Assembly: GCF_002379095.1 (NCBI RefSeq)
Contig: NZ_NBZV01000008.1
Span: forward strand, 1 to 64,000
Reading direction: 5' to 3'
Source of the DNA: Polaromonas sp. AER18D-145
Lineage (GTDB): Bacteria; Pseudomonadota; Gammaproteobacteria; Burkholderiales; Burkholderiaceae_C
DNA length: 64,000 nucleotides
Shown here: positions 53,573-63,478 of the stretch, one piece after another
How the letters are laid out: every line of letters begins with the position of its first letter
Numbering within the stretch: the first letter of the stretch is position 1
Made by a program: the position numbers and the translations under genes
Notes under the pieces: generated by a model
The model's database searches: none
What the model was told of the DNA's origin: nothing
The model's input: the letters and a program-made list of their open reading frames with translations, nothing else

Positions 53573-54079
53573 TCAGAGGTCTTGCAGCGTCACGAGGGTG
53601 GACTTGAGAGCGAAGGTGTTGCCGATGGCAAAGTGCACCGCCTTGACCCGGGCATCGCGCGGTGCCGTCAGCGTGGTTTCCAGCTTCATGCTTTCGATCA
53701 CGATGAGCGGTTGACCAACGTGCACGGCATCACCGACGGCCACATGAACCGCGATCACCGTGCCGGGCATCGGTGCCTGCAGCAAGTCGGAAGCGGCACC
53801 GGCCCGGTCGCCGCCGGAGGCTGCGCTGAGATCGATCACCTCGACCTCGAGGGCGCCGGTGGCCGCGCTATGCACGAATCGGCTGTCGCCCCGTGTGGCG
53901 ATCCAGACGGCTTGCGAGCGCTGATCCACGGCTACCCGCCAACGGCCATCAGTCAGCGCCTTTCCCTGCATCTCGAATTTGCGTTCGCCATGGCTGACGT
54001 GGAACACGCCATTCGCTCCACGTGTTACCACGAGGTCATGGACCTGGCCATTGATGACATAGCGGCGGCGCATCGTCAA
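53573..54079 (-). CDS. Biotin carboxyl carrier protein of the second carboxylase
   Basis: 168 aa. The C-terminal biotinyl domain has PMPGTVIAVHVAVGDAV and ESMKLET (biotinylated Lys near 131). The first ~90 residues resemble the BT-type linker found in fused alpha subunits. Thus the ancestral alpha chain seems split, with the carrier and linker on their own. The start overlaps the biotin carboxylase stop by 4 bp. Confidence 0.9.
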   Translation of the reverse strand: MTMRRRYVINGQVHDLVVTRGANGVFHVSHGERKFEMQGKALTDGRWRVAVDQRSQAVWIATRGDSRFVHSAATGALEVEVIDLSAASGGDRAGAASDLLQAPMPGTVIAVHVAVGDAVHVGQPLIVIESMKLETTLTAPRDARVKAVHFAIGNTFALKSTLVTLQDL

Positions 54080-55545
54080 TTCCTCCAGGGTCCCATGGCG
54101 GCGTGCATCGCGGGAATGGCGTGCACGGCGCGCAACAGTTCGCGGTCGGCGAGCACCGCCGATGCCAGTACCAGGTCGATGTCATCGGGTGTGAGAGACT
54201 CGCGCAGCTCGTCGGCACAGCGTGCCAGCATGCCGGTGTCGGCCTGGCCAGCACGGAACTCGGCATGGCGCAGTACCCGCGTGAGGTAGCGTGCGTTGGT
54301 GGTCAGACCCAACAGCACCGATTGCTCAAGCGCCAGGATGGAGCGTTCGATAGCCTGTGCACGCGTGTTGCCATGGCAAATAATTTTGGCGATCATGGGG
54401 TCAAATGCAGTGCTCACCGCCTGACCTTCGCGCACGCCGGCATCAACCCGCACGCCGGGACCGGATGGCGGCCGCCAGCACAGGATGTCACCGGTGGCGG
54501 GGCGGAAATCATGCTCGGCATCTTCGGCGTAAAGCCTGCATTCGATGGCGTGACCAAGCCGCACGATGTCCGCCTGGGCGTAGCCGAGCGGCTCACCCTG
54601 GGCAACGCGCACCTGTTCGCGAACGAGGTCAAAGCCCGTGACCATTTCGGTGACCGGGTGTTCGACCTGCAGACGCGTGTTCATCTCAAGAAAGTAAAAC
54701 TCGCCACCGGCGCCGTAGATGAACTCCACGGTGCCTGCGCCGCGATAGTTGGCGGCGCGGGCAATGCCGGCCGCGGCTTCGCAGATATCGTGGCGCTGCG
54801 CCGGTGAAAGGGCCGGGGAGGGGGTTTCTTCAATGATTTTCTGGAAGCGCCGCTGCACTGAACATTCACGCTCCCAGAAATGCACCAACTGGCCATGCGC
54901 GTCGCCCATCACCTGCACCTCGATGTGTCGCGGGCGCTCCACATAGCGTTCGACAAACAGCCGACCGTCGCCAAAATAGCGCTCACCTTCGCGCCGTGCG
55001 GTCTCGATCTCGCGATCCAAAACGGACAGGTCACGCACGATGCGCATGCCCTTGCCGCCACCGCCGGCTGAAGGCTTGATCAGCAGCGGCGCGCCGAGCG
55101 CCCTGGCGCGCTCGACGAAGCTGGCCGGGTCATCGTCCTCGATGGCGCTCGGCGCTACCGGAAAGCCGCGTTTGGCGACGAAGTTGCGCGCGCGCACCTT
55201 GTCGCCCATCAGTTCGATGGTGTCCGAACGCGGGCCAATGAAGACGATGCCAGCAGCGTCTAGCGCACGCGCAAACGCAGCGTTTTCAGACAGGAAGCCG
55301 TAACCGGGATGCACCGCCTGTGCCCCGCTGTGCCGACACGCTTCGACCAGCTGCGCGATATCGAGGTAGGCAGCCACGGGTGTCGAGCCGTGCAATTCGA
55401 CCGACTCGTCAGCCTCCAGCACGGCCGGGCTATCGGCGTCCACCGCGTGGTAGGCCACCACGGTGGCGAGCCCCATGCCCTTGAGTGTGCGCAGGATCCG
55501 CAGCGCGATCTCGCCACGGTTGGCGATCAGAACTTTTTGAAACAC
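54076..55545 (-). CDS. Biotin carboxylase subunit of the second carboxylase
   Basis: About 489 aa from GTG at 55545 (VFQKVLIANRGEIALR, the canonical N-terminus). An in-frame TTG at 55605 would overlap the upstream gene; no clear ribosome site decides. ATP-grasp with SAGGGGKGMR near 160, KIIEETPSPALS near 235 and FLEMNTRLQVEHPVTE near 285. Ends soon after the BC domain, so it lacks a carrier. It works with 53573 and 51964. Confidence 0.9.
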   Translation of the reverse strand: MFQKVLIANRGEIALRILRTLKGMGLATVVAYHAVDADSPAVLEADESVELHGSTPVAAYLDIAQLVEACRHSGAQAVHPGYGFLSENAAFARALDAAGIVFIGPRSDTIELMGDKVRARNFVAKRGFPVAPSAIEDDDPASFVERARALGAPLLIKPSAGGGGKGMRIVRDLSVLDREIETARREGERYFGDGRLFVERYVERPRHIEVQVMGDAHGQLVHFWERECSVQRRFQKIIEETPSPALSPAQRHDICEAAAGIARAANYRGAGTVEFIYGAGGEFYFLEMNTRLQVEHPVTEMVTGFDLVREQVRVAQGEPLGYAQADIVRLGHAIECRLYAEDAEHDFRPATGDILCWRPPSGPGVRVDAGVREGQAVSTAFDPMIAKIICHGNTRAQAIERSILALEQSVLLGLTTNARYLTRVLRHAEFRAGQADTGMLARCADELRESLTPDDIDLVLASAVLADRELLRAVHAIPAMHAAMGPWRN

Positions 55546-55601
55546 GGGCGGGACCCAGCTGTACGGCGGGTGACGGTCAATGCATGCAACGGCGTCTGGT
55601 G

Positions 55602-56810
55602 TCAATCGAGCACGGGGATGGGGTCGGACACGCGCTCGAAGCGGGAGTTTTTGGCGTCCGAACGCAACACGAGCACGCTGCTCGGCGAGTGCCGGTCATT
55701 GGGGCCAAAACTGATTGGAGAAGCCAGCCCATCGGTGCTGAAGTTCTTGGTTGTTTCCAGCTTCTCGACGACACAGGCGCGGGTCAGCGCCTTGCCACAG
55801 CGGCGGATCGCGTCTTCCATCAGCAGCGCACCGACGTAGGCTGTGATCGAATAGCGGTTGAGCATCTTCTGCTCGTCGGCTGACAGATACTTCTGTGCCA
55901 ACCCCATGAACTTGGCCATGCCTGGCACCGACAGGTCGGTCAGAGGCGGGACATAGTCGGCGACGAAGTAGCCGTCGCCCGCGGCGCCGGCGAGCGCCTG
56001 AACAGGGGTCAGGTGGGCCGAGTGCACCGCAAGGATGGTCAGCGGCATCTGGTTTTTGGCGGCTTCCTTCATCAGCATCGAATGCTCGGCCACCACGCCG
56101 CCCGACGCGAGAAAGGTCGCACCCACCTGCTTCAGACTCAGCATCTCGGCCGAGAAGTCCTTGGTGCCACGCTTGAAGGAGATCTCGGACACGCTGTTGA
56201 GCCCCAGCTCCTTGATCGCCTTCTGGTAGCCGCAACGCACGTCGCTGCCAAACTCGTCATCCTGATAGACCAGTGCAAACTTCTCCTTTTGCAGCTTCTT
56301 GCTCGCCACCATGTACTTCATGGCGGAGCTCAACTCCTGACAATAGGTTGGCCCCACCACGAATACCGTTTTGTTCGGTGGCGTGAAGTGCGCCGCTGCC
56401 ACGGCCATGGCGTTGATGGTTGGCAAGCGCTGCTCGTTGATGTAGGGCAGCATGGCTTGCAGCATGGCTGAACCCGAGGTGCCGATCAGGCCGAAGATGC
56501 CTTCCACGTCGACCAGTCGCTTGACGCCCTGCACGGCACGCTGGGGCACATAGCCGTCGTCGTCCTGGCGAATTTCCAACTTGCGGCCGTTGATGCCACC
56601 GCGGGCGTTGACATCCTGCTCCCATACCCGCAAGGCAAGCATGTGGGCCTTGCCCAGCAGGCTAGGGGGGCCGCTGACGGGCGTCACCGAGCCGAGGACG
56701 ATTTTGGTGTCGGTCACGCCGGGGTCGGCAGCGGCGGCGGTCGTGGCCGTCAGACCGATGACCATGCTGAGCAGACTGGTGGCGGCATATCGAAAGTATT
56801 TGCGTGTCAT
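55602..56810 (-). CDS. LIV-type ABC substrate-binding protein (second of a tandem pair)
   Basis: 402 aa. Signal peptide AAAA-DPG near 28. Type 1 binding fold with VTPVSGPPSLLGKAHMLALRV near 43 and RQDDDGYVPQRAVQGVKRL near 85. It is closely similar to 56866-58068, so the two are tandem paralogues in the same operon. Two binding proteins for one permease pair suggest a widened ligand range. AGGAG is present before the start. Confidence 0.9.
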   Translation of the reverse strand: MTRKYFRYAATSLLSMVIGLTATTAAAADPGVTDTKIVLGSVTPVSGPPSLLGKAHMLALRVWEQDVNARGGINGRKLEIRQDDDGYVPQRAVQGVKRLVDVEGIFGLIGTSGSAMLQAMLPYINEQRLPTINAMAVAAAHFTPPNKTVFVVGPTYCQELSSAMKYMVASKKLQKEKFALVYQDDEFGSDVRCGYQKAIKELGLNSVSEISFKRGTKDFSAEMLSLKQVGATFLASGGVVAEHSMLMKEAAKNQMPLTILAVHSAHLTPVQALAGAAGDGYFVADYVPPLTDLSVPGMAKFMGLAQKYLSADEQKMLNRYSITAYVGALLMEDAIRRCGKALTRACVVEKLETTKNFSTDGLASPISFGPNDRHSPSSVLVLRSDAKNSRFERVSDPIPVLD

Positions 56811-56865
56811 GAAAAGGCACTCCTGGTTGAGAAATGGGGGTGGGGCTAGTGGCGCGTCGTCAGGA

Positions 56866-58068
56866 TCACTTGGCGCTCAGAAATTCAGAGGCTCGCTCGA
56901 ATTTCCCGGCGCTGGCATTCGCCTTCAGCAAAATGGGGCGGGTGCCCGACTGTCGAACATTGGGCCCGAAGGTCAAGGGGGCCATGATGCCGTCGCTAGT
57001 GAAATTCTTGGTCTGTTCGAGCTTTTCGACCACGCAGGCACGCGTGAGGTTTTTGGCACAGGCGTTGAGCGCTGATTCGAGCAACTGGACACCCACATAG
57101 GCGGTCAATGAATACCGGTTCATGCCCTTGACCTCATTGGCTGAAAAGTATTTGTAGGTCAGTGCTGTGAGTTTGCCGATGCCCTGGGTTTCAGTGTCGG
57201 TCACTGGAGGCACATACTCGGCGACGTACATGCCGTCCGCTGCCGGGCCGGCCAGGGCCAGCACCGCAGGCAGATGCGAAGGGTGAGCGGCCAGGCGCAC
57301 GACTTGCATCTGGTTCTTCGCGATCTCTTTGAGCATTGCGGCGGTTTCGGTGATGATGCCGCCGGTCAGCACAAAGGTGGCGCCGGCGCGCTGCACGCTC
57401 AACACCTCGGCGGAAAAATCCTTCGCCCCGCGTTTGTAGGCAACTTCGATGCTGCTTTTCAAACCGAGCTCTTTCAGGGCCTGGTCGTAGCCACACTTGA
57501 CATCGACGCCATAATCATCCTCCTGAAATATCAGGCCGAACTTGGAGCCCTGCAGCTTCTGGGATGTCACCAGATGCTTCATGCTGGCAGAGACCTCCTG
57601 GCAGTAAGTTGCACCGATATTGAACAGCGTCTTGTGCGGTGGGTTGAAGTGGGCGCTGTTGACCGCGATGTGGTTGATCGCGGGGATCTTCTGCTCGTCG
57701 ATGATGGGCAGCATGGCCAGCAACTGCGATGAGCCGGAGACTCCGATCAAGCCAAAGATATGATCAACATCAATCAGCTTTTTGAGGCCCTGGACGGCGC
57801 GCTGCGGCACATAGCCGTCGTCCTCGATGCGAATGTCGACCTTGCGTCCGCCGATGCCGCCGCGCGCATTGACGTCTTGTTCCCAGACTTTCAAGGTCGT
57901 GGCAATTGCCTTGCCGATGATGCTGGGCGGGCCGCTGAGCGGCATCACGGCACCGAGCACGAGTTTGTCGTTCGTGACCCCGGGGTCTGCCGCCTGTGCG
58001 CTGCCGAAGGTCAGTGTGGCGAGTGCGCTGAGGCAAAGGCGCTGGGTCAGCTTCTGTAGTGTTCGCAT
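56866..58068 (-). CDS. LIV-type ABC substrate-binding protein (first of a tandem pair)
   Basis: 400 aa from ATG at 58068, with CAGGAGACCTGAG before it; the frame is open to 58158 without a site. Signal peptide SAQA-ADPG near 26. VMPLSGPPSIIGKAI near 44 and RIEDDGYVPQRAVQGLKKL near 83 match the paralogue at 55602. It lies just after livM, so it is the primary binding protein of the second transporter. Confidence 0.9.
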   Translation of the reverse strand: MRTLQKLTQRLCLSALATLTFGSAQAADPGVTNDKLVLGAVMPLSGPPSIIGKAIATTLKVWEQDVNARGGIGGRKVDIRIEDDGYVPQRAVQGLKKLIDVDHIFGLIGVSGSSQLLAMLPIIDEQKIPAINHIAVNSAHFNPPHKTLFNIGATYCQEVSASMKHLVTSQKLQGSKFGLIFQEDDYGVDVKCGYDQALKELGLKSSIEVAYKRGAKDFSAEVLSVQRAGATFVLTGGIITETAAMLKEIAKNQMQVVRLAAHPSHLPAVLALAGPAADGMYVAEYVPPVTDTETQGIGKLTALTYKYFSANEVKGMNRYSLTAYVGVQLLESALNACAKNLTRACVVEKLEQTKNFTSDGIMAPLTFGPNVRQSGTRPILLKANASAGKFERASEFLSAK

Positions 58069-58109
58069 CTCAGGTCTCCTGTGGAATAAGCAGCGCGTGT
58101 GCTGCGGGG

Positions 58110-59156
58110 TCAGAAACGGAAGGGCCAGTGGGTCCAGTAATGCTTGATGTCGCGCCATCGCCCCATGAGGCCATCGGGCTCAAAACGCAGGAACAACACA
58201 ATCGCGAGCCCATAAATGACGCCTTTGATCTCATAGGCGGCAGTGGAGCCCGACCCGCCGAAGCTGGCGCCGATCATGCCGAATACGAAGCCCAGGCTCT
58301 CATTGAGCAGGACGATGAAAGCCGTGCCGAGCAAGGCTCCGGCCACCGAACCCAGGCCACCCACGATGAGCATGGAGAGCGCCTCGATCGATATCAGCAG
58401 GCTGAAGCTGTCCACGTTCAGGTAGCGTGTGTAGTAGGCCAGCAAGCCCCCGGCGATGCCGGTGTAGAAGGCGCTGACCATGAACGCCAGCAACTTGTAG
58501 CGCACCAGGTTGACGCCCATGGCCTTGGCGGCGATGTCGTGCTCCCGAATCGCCAGGAACGCCCGGCCAATGCGGCTGCGCAGGATGTTCAGGGTGATGA
58601 AGGTGAACACCACCACAAAGGACAGCACCACGTAATAGTAGCCACGCTCGGCCCCCAGCGCCTGGCCGAACAGGGAGGGCTGCGGCACCGTCAGGCCCTC
58701 CGAGCCGCCGGTGAGACTGCCGCCGTTGAGGATCAGGTGGTTGATGATCACGGCGAACGCCATCGTCGTGATGGCCAGGTACAGCCCCTTGAGGCGCAGC
58801 GACGGTATGCCCACGATGATCCCGGCGACGGCAGCGCTCACGCCGCCGGCGAAGATGGCCGCCAGCATCGGCCAGCCAAGTTTGCCGGCCACGATACCGG
58901 CCGTGTAGGCGCCGACCGCCAGAAAGCCCGAGTGCCCGAGCGAGATCAGCCCGGTGGTCCCGGTCAGCAGGTTCAAGCCCAATACCCCCACCGCTGTGAT
59001 CAGCAGAAGCAGAATGACGGAGACATAGTACTTGGACAGCAGCAGTGGCGCGGCCGCCAGCAGCGCCACCAGCAGACACGACCAGACGATGACAGGGACC
59101 GAGTCGGTCAGTGCCAGCAGTTGACGATAGTTTTGTTTGAAATTTCCGCTATGCAT
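58110..59156 (-). CDS. livM: LIV-type ABC permease (LivM-like, second transporter)
   Basis: 348 aa, about ten membrane helices. GTTGLISLGHSGFLAVGAY near 65-83 and GRAFLAIREHDIAAKAMGV near 196-214 are family markers. Start overlaps the LivH stop (ATGA-type overlap at 59156). The binding protein follows 41 bp downstream. Confidence 0.92.
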   Translation of the reverse strand: MHSGNFKQNYRQLLALTDSVPVIVWSCLLVALLAAAPLLLSKYYVSVILLLLITAVGVLGLNLLTGTTGLISLGHSGFLAVGAYTAGIVAGKLGWPMLAAIFAGGVSAAVAGIIVGIPSLRLKGLYLAITTMAFAVIINHLILNGGSLTGGSEGLTVPQPSLFGQALGAERGYYYVVLSFVVVFTFITLNILRSRIGRAFLAIREHDIAAKAMGVNLVRYKLLAFMVSAFYTGIAGGLLAYYTRYLNVDSFSLLISIEALSMLIVGGLGSVAGALLGTAFIVLLNESLGFVFGMIGASFGGSGSTAAYEIKGVIYGLAIVLFLRFEPDGLMGRWRDIKHYWTHWPFRF

Positions 59157-60028
59157 CAGACACGCTCGATATCAGGTTTGCCGAACAGGCCATAGGGTCT
59201 GACCATAAGAACGACGAGGATCAAAACAAAACCGGCGATCTCCTTCATGCCACGGCCGATATAGCCTTCCGACAGATTCTCGACCACCCCGATCAGGATG
59301 CCGCCGAGTGCGGCGCCGAACACCGAGTCCAGTCCGCCCAAAATGACCGCGGGAAAGCTGCGCAGACCTGTCGTCCACATGCCGGGATTGACATCGTAGA
59401 TAACGCCGATCAACACGCCGGCAATGGCGGCGAGACCGGCCGACAGGGCCCAGGACAAGGCGAAGATGCGCTTGACATTGATACCCATCAGCAGGGCTGC
59501 AGTTTGGACGTTGGCGGTGGCACGCATGGCGATACCGACCCGTGAATAGCGAAAGAAGGTCCACAGGCCGAGCAGTACGGCCGCCATCAGCCCAACGGCA
59601 TACAGCTGCGCCGGATACAGGCCCGCCGGACCGATCCTGATGACCTCCGTTGGCAGGCCGGCATTGAGCGGCATGGGGTCGGCGCCCCAGATCAGCACCA
59701 CCACCGAGCGCAGGATCACGGCGAGGCCAATGGTCACCATCACCGTGGAAAACACCGGCTGACCGAGCATCGGACGGATCAGCAAGACCTCGATCAGCAG
59801 GCCGATCAGCACCGAGGCGACGGTCGTCAGCAGCAGCATCGGCCAGAAGCCAAATTGGAAGGTGCCGGCCAGGGTGAAGGCGATGTAGGACACCAGCATC
59901 ATCAGCTCGCCCTGGGCGAAGTTCACCACGCCGGTGGCGCGGTAGATCATGGCAAAGCCCATGCCGATGAAGCCGTAGACCAGGCCGACGGCGATGCCGG
60001 AAATGACCAGTTGCAGAAAATAGTCCAT
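59156..60028 (-). CDS. livH: LIV-type ABC permease (LivH-like, second transporter)
   Basis: 290 aa, about eight helices. GLVYGFIGMGFAMIYRATGVVNFAQGELM near 15-43 and VGIAMRATANVQTAALLMGI near 180. One-base overlap with both neighbours shows tight coupling. It joins the acyl-CoA synthetase upstream and LivM downstream. Confidence 0.92.
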   Translation of the reverse strand: MDYFLQLVISGIAVGLVYGFIGMGFAMIYRATGVVNFAQGELMMLVSYIAFTLAGTFQFGFWPMLLLTTVASVLIGLLIEVLLIRPMLGQPVFSTVMVTIGLAVILRSVVVLIWGADPMPLNAGLPTEVIRIGPAGLYPAQLYAVGLMAAVLLGLWTFFRYSRVGIAMRATANVQTAALLMGINVKRIFALSWALSAGLAAIAGVLIGVIYDVNPGMWTTGLRSFPAVILGGLDSVFGAALGGILIGVVENLSEGYIGRGMKEIAGFVLILVVLMVRPYGLFGKPDIERV

Positions 60029-61896
60029 CAGCCCGCCCCTCCACCGTAGATGATCGCGATCTCTTTCGCGAAGGTTTTTTCGATGACGTTGCGGCGCACC
60101 TTCTGGGTGGCGGTGAGTTCGCCGTCGTCGTGGTCGAGTTCCTTCTCCAGAATCAGGAACTTGCGGATGTTTTCGACCCGGGCAAACAGCTTGTTCACGC
60201 GCTTGACGTCCTCGTCAATCAGTTCGCGCACCTCGGGCAGCAAGGCCAGGCTCTTGTAGGTGGTGTATGCCAGCTTGCGCTCCTGTGCCCACTTGCCCAC
60301 CGTGTCAAAGTCGATCTGGAGCAATGCAGACAGGTAGTGACGCCCGTCGCCCAGAACGATGGCTTCGCGCACATACAGGCTGTCCTTGAGCGCGTTTTCG
60401 ATCTCGGACGGTGCGATGTTCTTGCCGCCACTGGTGATGATGATGGCTTTCTTGCGGTCGACGATCATCAGCTCGCCGTTGTCAGCCAGCGCCACGATGT
60501 CGCCCGTGTGCAGCCAGCCGTCGATCACGGTTTTGGCGGTGGCGCTCTCGTCGTGGAGATAGCCCTTGAACACGGCGGGGTGCTTGACGATGAGCTCGCC
60601 GTCGTCGGCGATCTTCCAGTTCAGGCCGTCGATGGGCAGGCCTGTGGCGCCCAGTTTGACAGCTTTTTCATGCTGGAAGAAGATCACGCCGCCGGACTCG
60701 GTCATGCCGTAGACCTGGTACACCGGAATGCCTAGAATACGGAAGAACTTCAGTACCTCGGGCGAGACGCTGGCGCCGCCACAGAAGCCGCACTGCATGC
60801 GGTCCAGGCCGATGAATTTCTGCAGATTGCGAAACATCAGCAACCACAGCACGAAGAAGTGCAGGCGATCCGACAGGCTGCGCTGGCCCCCTTGCGCCTC
60901 GACCTTTTCGAACAGACGACGCCCGGCATCGAGGCAATGCTTGAAAGCCCAGCGCTGAAAGCGCGAGGCGTCCTGCATGCGGATCAAAATGCCTTGCTGC
61001 AGCTTTTCCCAGATGCGCGGCACACCCAAAAACACCGTGGGTGCGATCTCGCGCAGATTGACGGCCACCGTGTCGATCGATTCGGCGTAGTTGACCACAC
61101 CGCCGGTGAGCAGGTGCAAGACCGTCGAGAAGGCACGCTCGGCCACGTGGCACAACGGCAGGTAGCAGACCACCTCGTAGTTTTGGCGGTCCAGTTTGAA
61201 ATGGGTTTTGAGCTTGTCAACGGTGACGATCAGGTTGCGGTGCGAGAGCATCGCCCCCTTAGGGGGGCCGGTAGTGCCCGAGGTATAGACCAGCATGCAG
61301 GTGTCGTCGGGCTGGGTGTCCTCGATGGCGCGATCAAAGGTGCCCGCGTGCTGGGCCGATGCCGCAGCGTATTGGTCGCCAAGCTCGAGCACGTCGTCGA
61401 ACGACATCAGCTGGTCGTGCTTGTAGCCGCGCATCCCCTTCATGTCGGCGCAGATGATCTTCACCAGGTCGGGCAGGCCGGTGGCGTGCTTGTCCATGGC
61501 GTCGAGCACCTTGTCGACCTGCTCCTGGTCGCCGCAGACCACGAACTTGCTGTTCGAGTGGTGCACGATGTATTGCAGCTCCGGCCACGGGTTGGTGGGG
61601 TAGATGCCGACCACAATGCCACCGATGGCCTGCGTCGCCAGATCGGAGAACATCCAGTGGGGGCTGTCCTCGCTGGCAATGGCCAGGCGGTCCCCCTTTT
61701 CGAATCCGAGGGCCTTCAGGCCGTGAGCGAAGCGGCGAGCGGTCTCCAGATAGTGCTGCCAGCTCATGCGGTTCCAGATGCCGTAGTCCTTCTCGCGAAA
61801 CGCGAGCGCATCCGGAAAGCTCTGAGCCCAATGCTTGAGCAGCTTGGGCAGGGTGGTGTTGCCGTCGCGCAGCGAGGCGCCCAGGTTGTCGATCAC
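60028..61896 (-). CDS. Long-chain acyl-CoA synthetase-like enzyme within the second LIV operon
   Basis: 622 aa. YTSGTTGPPKGAMLSH near 215-230, YGMTESGGVI near 395 and a DRKKAIIITSGGKNIAP hinge near 505. Similar in style and context to the synthetase at 42465; both lie next to LIV genes. It is embedded between LivG and LivH, so import and CoA activation are co-transcribed. Substrate likely the same acid imported by the transporter. Confidence 0.88.
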   Translation of the reverse strand: MIDNLGASLRDGNTTLPKLLKHWAQSFPDALAFREKDYGIWNRMSWQHYLETARRFAHGLKALGFEKGDRLAIASEDSPHWMFSDLATQAIGGIVVGIYPTNPWPELQYIVHHSNSKFVVCGDQEQVDKVLDAMDKHATGLPDLVKIICADMKGMRGYKHDQLMSFDDVLELGDQYAAASAQHAGTFDRAIEDTQPDDTCMLVYTSGTTGPPKGAMLSHRNLIVTVDKLKTHFKLDRQNYEVVCYLPLCHVAERAFSTVLHLLTGGVVNYAESIDTVAVNLREIAPTVFLGVPRIWEKLQQGILIRMQDASRFQRWAFKHCLDAGRRLFEKVEAQGGQRSLSDRLHFFVLWLLMFRNLQKFIGLDRMQCGFCGGASVSPEVLKFFRILGIPVYQVYGMTESGGVIFFQHEKAVKLGATGLPIDGLNWKIADDGELIVKHPAVFKGYLHDESATAKTVIDGWLHTGDIVALADNGELMIVDRKKAIIITSGGKNIAPSEIENALKDSLYVREAIVLGDGRHYLSALLQIDFDTVGKWAQERKLAYTTYKSLALLPEVRELIDEDVKRVNKLFARVENIRKFLILEKELDHDDGELTATQKVRRNVIEKTFAKEIAIIYGGGAG

Positions 61897-62675
61897 GCGG
61901 CCTCCTTGGTTTTGCTGCCCAGGTAGGCGTCGATCACGGCCGGGTTGGCCGATATCTCGGCCGGCGTGCCCTCGCCGATCTTGCGGCCGAAGTTGAGCAC
62001 GCAGACGCGGTCGGAGATGTCCATCACGATGCCCATGTCATGCTCGACCATGAGGACCGAAATGCCGAGTTCGTCGCGGATGTCAAGCACGAAGCGGGCA
62101 ATGTCTTCGGTCTCCTCGTTGTTCATGCCTGATACCATTTCGTCCAGCAGCAGCAACTTGGGCTCGGTGGCCAGTGCGCGCCCCAGCTCGACCCGCTTTT
62201 GCAGGCCATAGGACAGGGTGCCCACCGGCATGTCGCGAATTTCCTCGATTTCGAGAAAGTCGATGATCTCTTCCACCTTGCGACGGTGTTCGAGCTCTTC
62301 GCGCCGCGCCCGTCCGAAGAACCACGAGGCATCCAGCACGTTGGTGGCCATGTGGCAGTGGCGGCCGACCAGCAGGTTGTCCACCACGCTGGCATGTTTG
62401 AACACCGCCAGGTTCTGGAAGGTCCGACCGATGCCGATGGCGGCCAGGCGGTGCGCCGGCATGCCGGTGATGTCGCGGCCATCGAAATGCACGGTGCCGC
62501 TGCTGGGCTTGACGACGCCGCTGATCATGTTGAAGGTGGTCGTCTTGCCGGCCCCGTTGGGGCCGATCAGGGAATAGATTTCACCGCGCCGGACGTGAAA
62601 ACTGACACCGGCAACGGCTTCGACGCCGCCGAAGCGCTTGGACAGGGTTTCGACCCTTAACAATGTGTCGTTCAT
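61893..62675 (-). CDS. livG: LIV-type ABC ATP-binding protein (LivG-like, second transporter)
   Basis: 260 aa. Walker A GPNGAGKTT near 37, LSYGLQKRVELGRAL signature near 157, Walker B LLLLDEMVSGM near 178. 4-bp overlap with the synthetase. Note Asp-Glu-Met in place of the more usual DEP. Confidence 0.92.
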   Translation of the reverse strand: MNDTLLRVETLSKRFGGVEAVAGVSFHVRRGEIYSLIGPNGAGKTTTFNMISGVVKPSSGTVHFDGRDITGMPAHRLAAIGIGRTFQNLAVFKHASVVDNLLVGRHCHMATNVLDASWFFGRARREELEHRRKVEEIIDFLEIEEIRDMPVGTLSYGLQKRVELGRALATEPKLLLLDEMVSGMNNEETEDIARFVLDIRDELGISVLMVEHDMGIVMDISDRVCVLNFGRKIGEGTPAEISANPAVIDAYLGSKTKEAA

Positions 62676-62686
62676 GTTTTTTTCTC

Positions 62687-63478
62687 TCAGGACAGCCAGC
62701 GCTTGCGCCGCTTGTAGTGCTTCACGTCGCGCATGTTCTTGCGCGATCCGCCTTCGCCGAAGCCGAGGTAGAACTCGCGCACGTCGTCGTTGCGCAGCAT
62801 CTTGTCGGCCTCACCGTCGAGCACCACGCGGCCGTTTTCCATGATGTAGCCATAGTCGGCAATGGCCAGCGCCATCTGCGCGTTCTGCTCCACCAGGAGA
62901 ATGCCCATGCCTTCTTGACGGCACAGGCGGGTGATGATTTCGAAAATCTCTTCGCTGATCTGTGGCGCCAGCCCGAGCGTGGGCTCGTCGAGCATCAGCA
63001 GTTTCGGGGACGACATCAGCGCGCGGCCGATGGCCACCATCTGCTGTTCGCCGCCCGACAGGTAGCCCGACACCGTGCTGCGTTTTTGCACCAGACGCGG
63101 GAACAGCCCATACACCATCTCCATCTGGCGCCTGGCGTCGGTCAGACTGCGCGTGTAGCCGCCCATCACGAGGTTTTCCTCGACCGTCAACTGGTCGAAC
63201 AGGCGGCGCCCCTCGGGCACCATGACCACGCCGGCGCGCACGATTTCGTCCGGCGCCAGGCCGGTCAGCTGGCGGTTTTCAAACGTGATCTGGCCACCCT
63301 TGATCTCACCGTCTTCCGGATACAGCACGCCCGAAATGCCTTTGAGCGTGGTTGATTTTCCGGCCCCGTTGGAACCGAGCAGGGCGACGATGCGACCTTT
63401 GCCGACGGCCAATGAGGCCTCTCGCACCGCCTCGATGGTGTTGTCGTAAACGATCTGGACATTGGTGAGATTCAGCAT
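62687..63478 (-). CDS. livF: LIV-type ABC ATP-binding protein (LivF-like, second transporter)
   Basis: 263 aa. Walker A GSNGAGKST near 33, YLSGGEQQMVAIGRALM near 139, Walker B LMLDEPTLGLAP near 162, C-terminus HYKRRKRWLS. First gene of the 12-gene minus-strand operon. Its leader carries the second copy of the shared operator and a TTGACG -35-like box. Confidence 0.92.
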   Translation of the reverse strand: MLNLTNVQIVYDNTIEAVREASLAVGKGRIVALLGSNGAGKSTTLKGISGVLYPEDGEIKGGQITFENRQLTGLAPDEIVRAGVVMVPEGRRLFDQLTVEENLVMGGYTRSLTDARRQMEMVYGLFPRLVQKRSTVSGYLSGGEQQMVAIGRALMSSPKLLMLDEPTLGLAPQISEEIFEIITRLCRQEGMGILLVEQNAQMALAIADYGYIMENGRVVLDGEADKMLRNDDVREFYLGFGEGGSRKNMRDVKHYKRRKRWLS

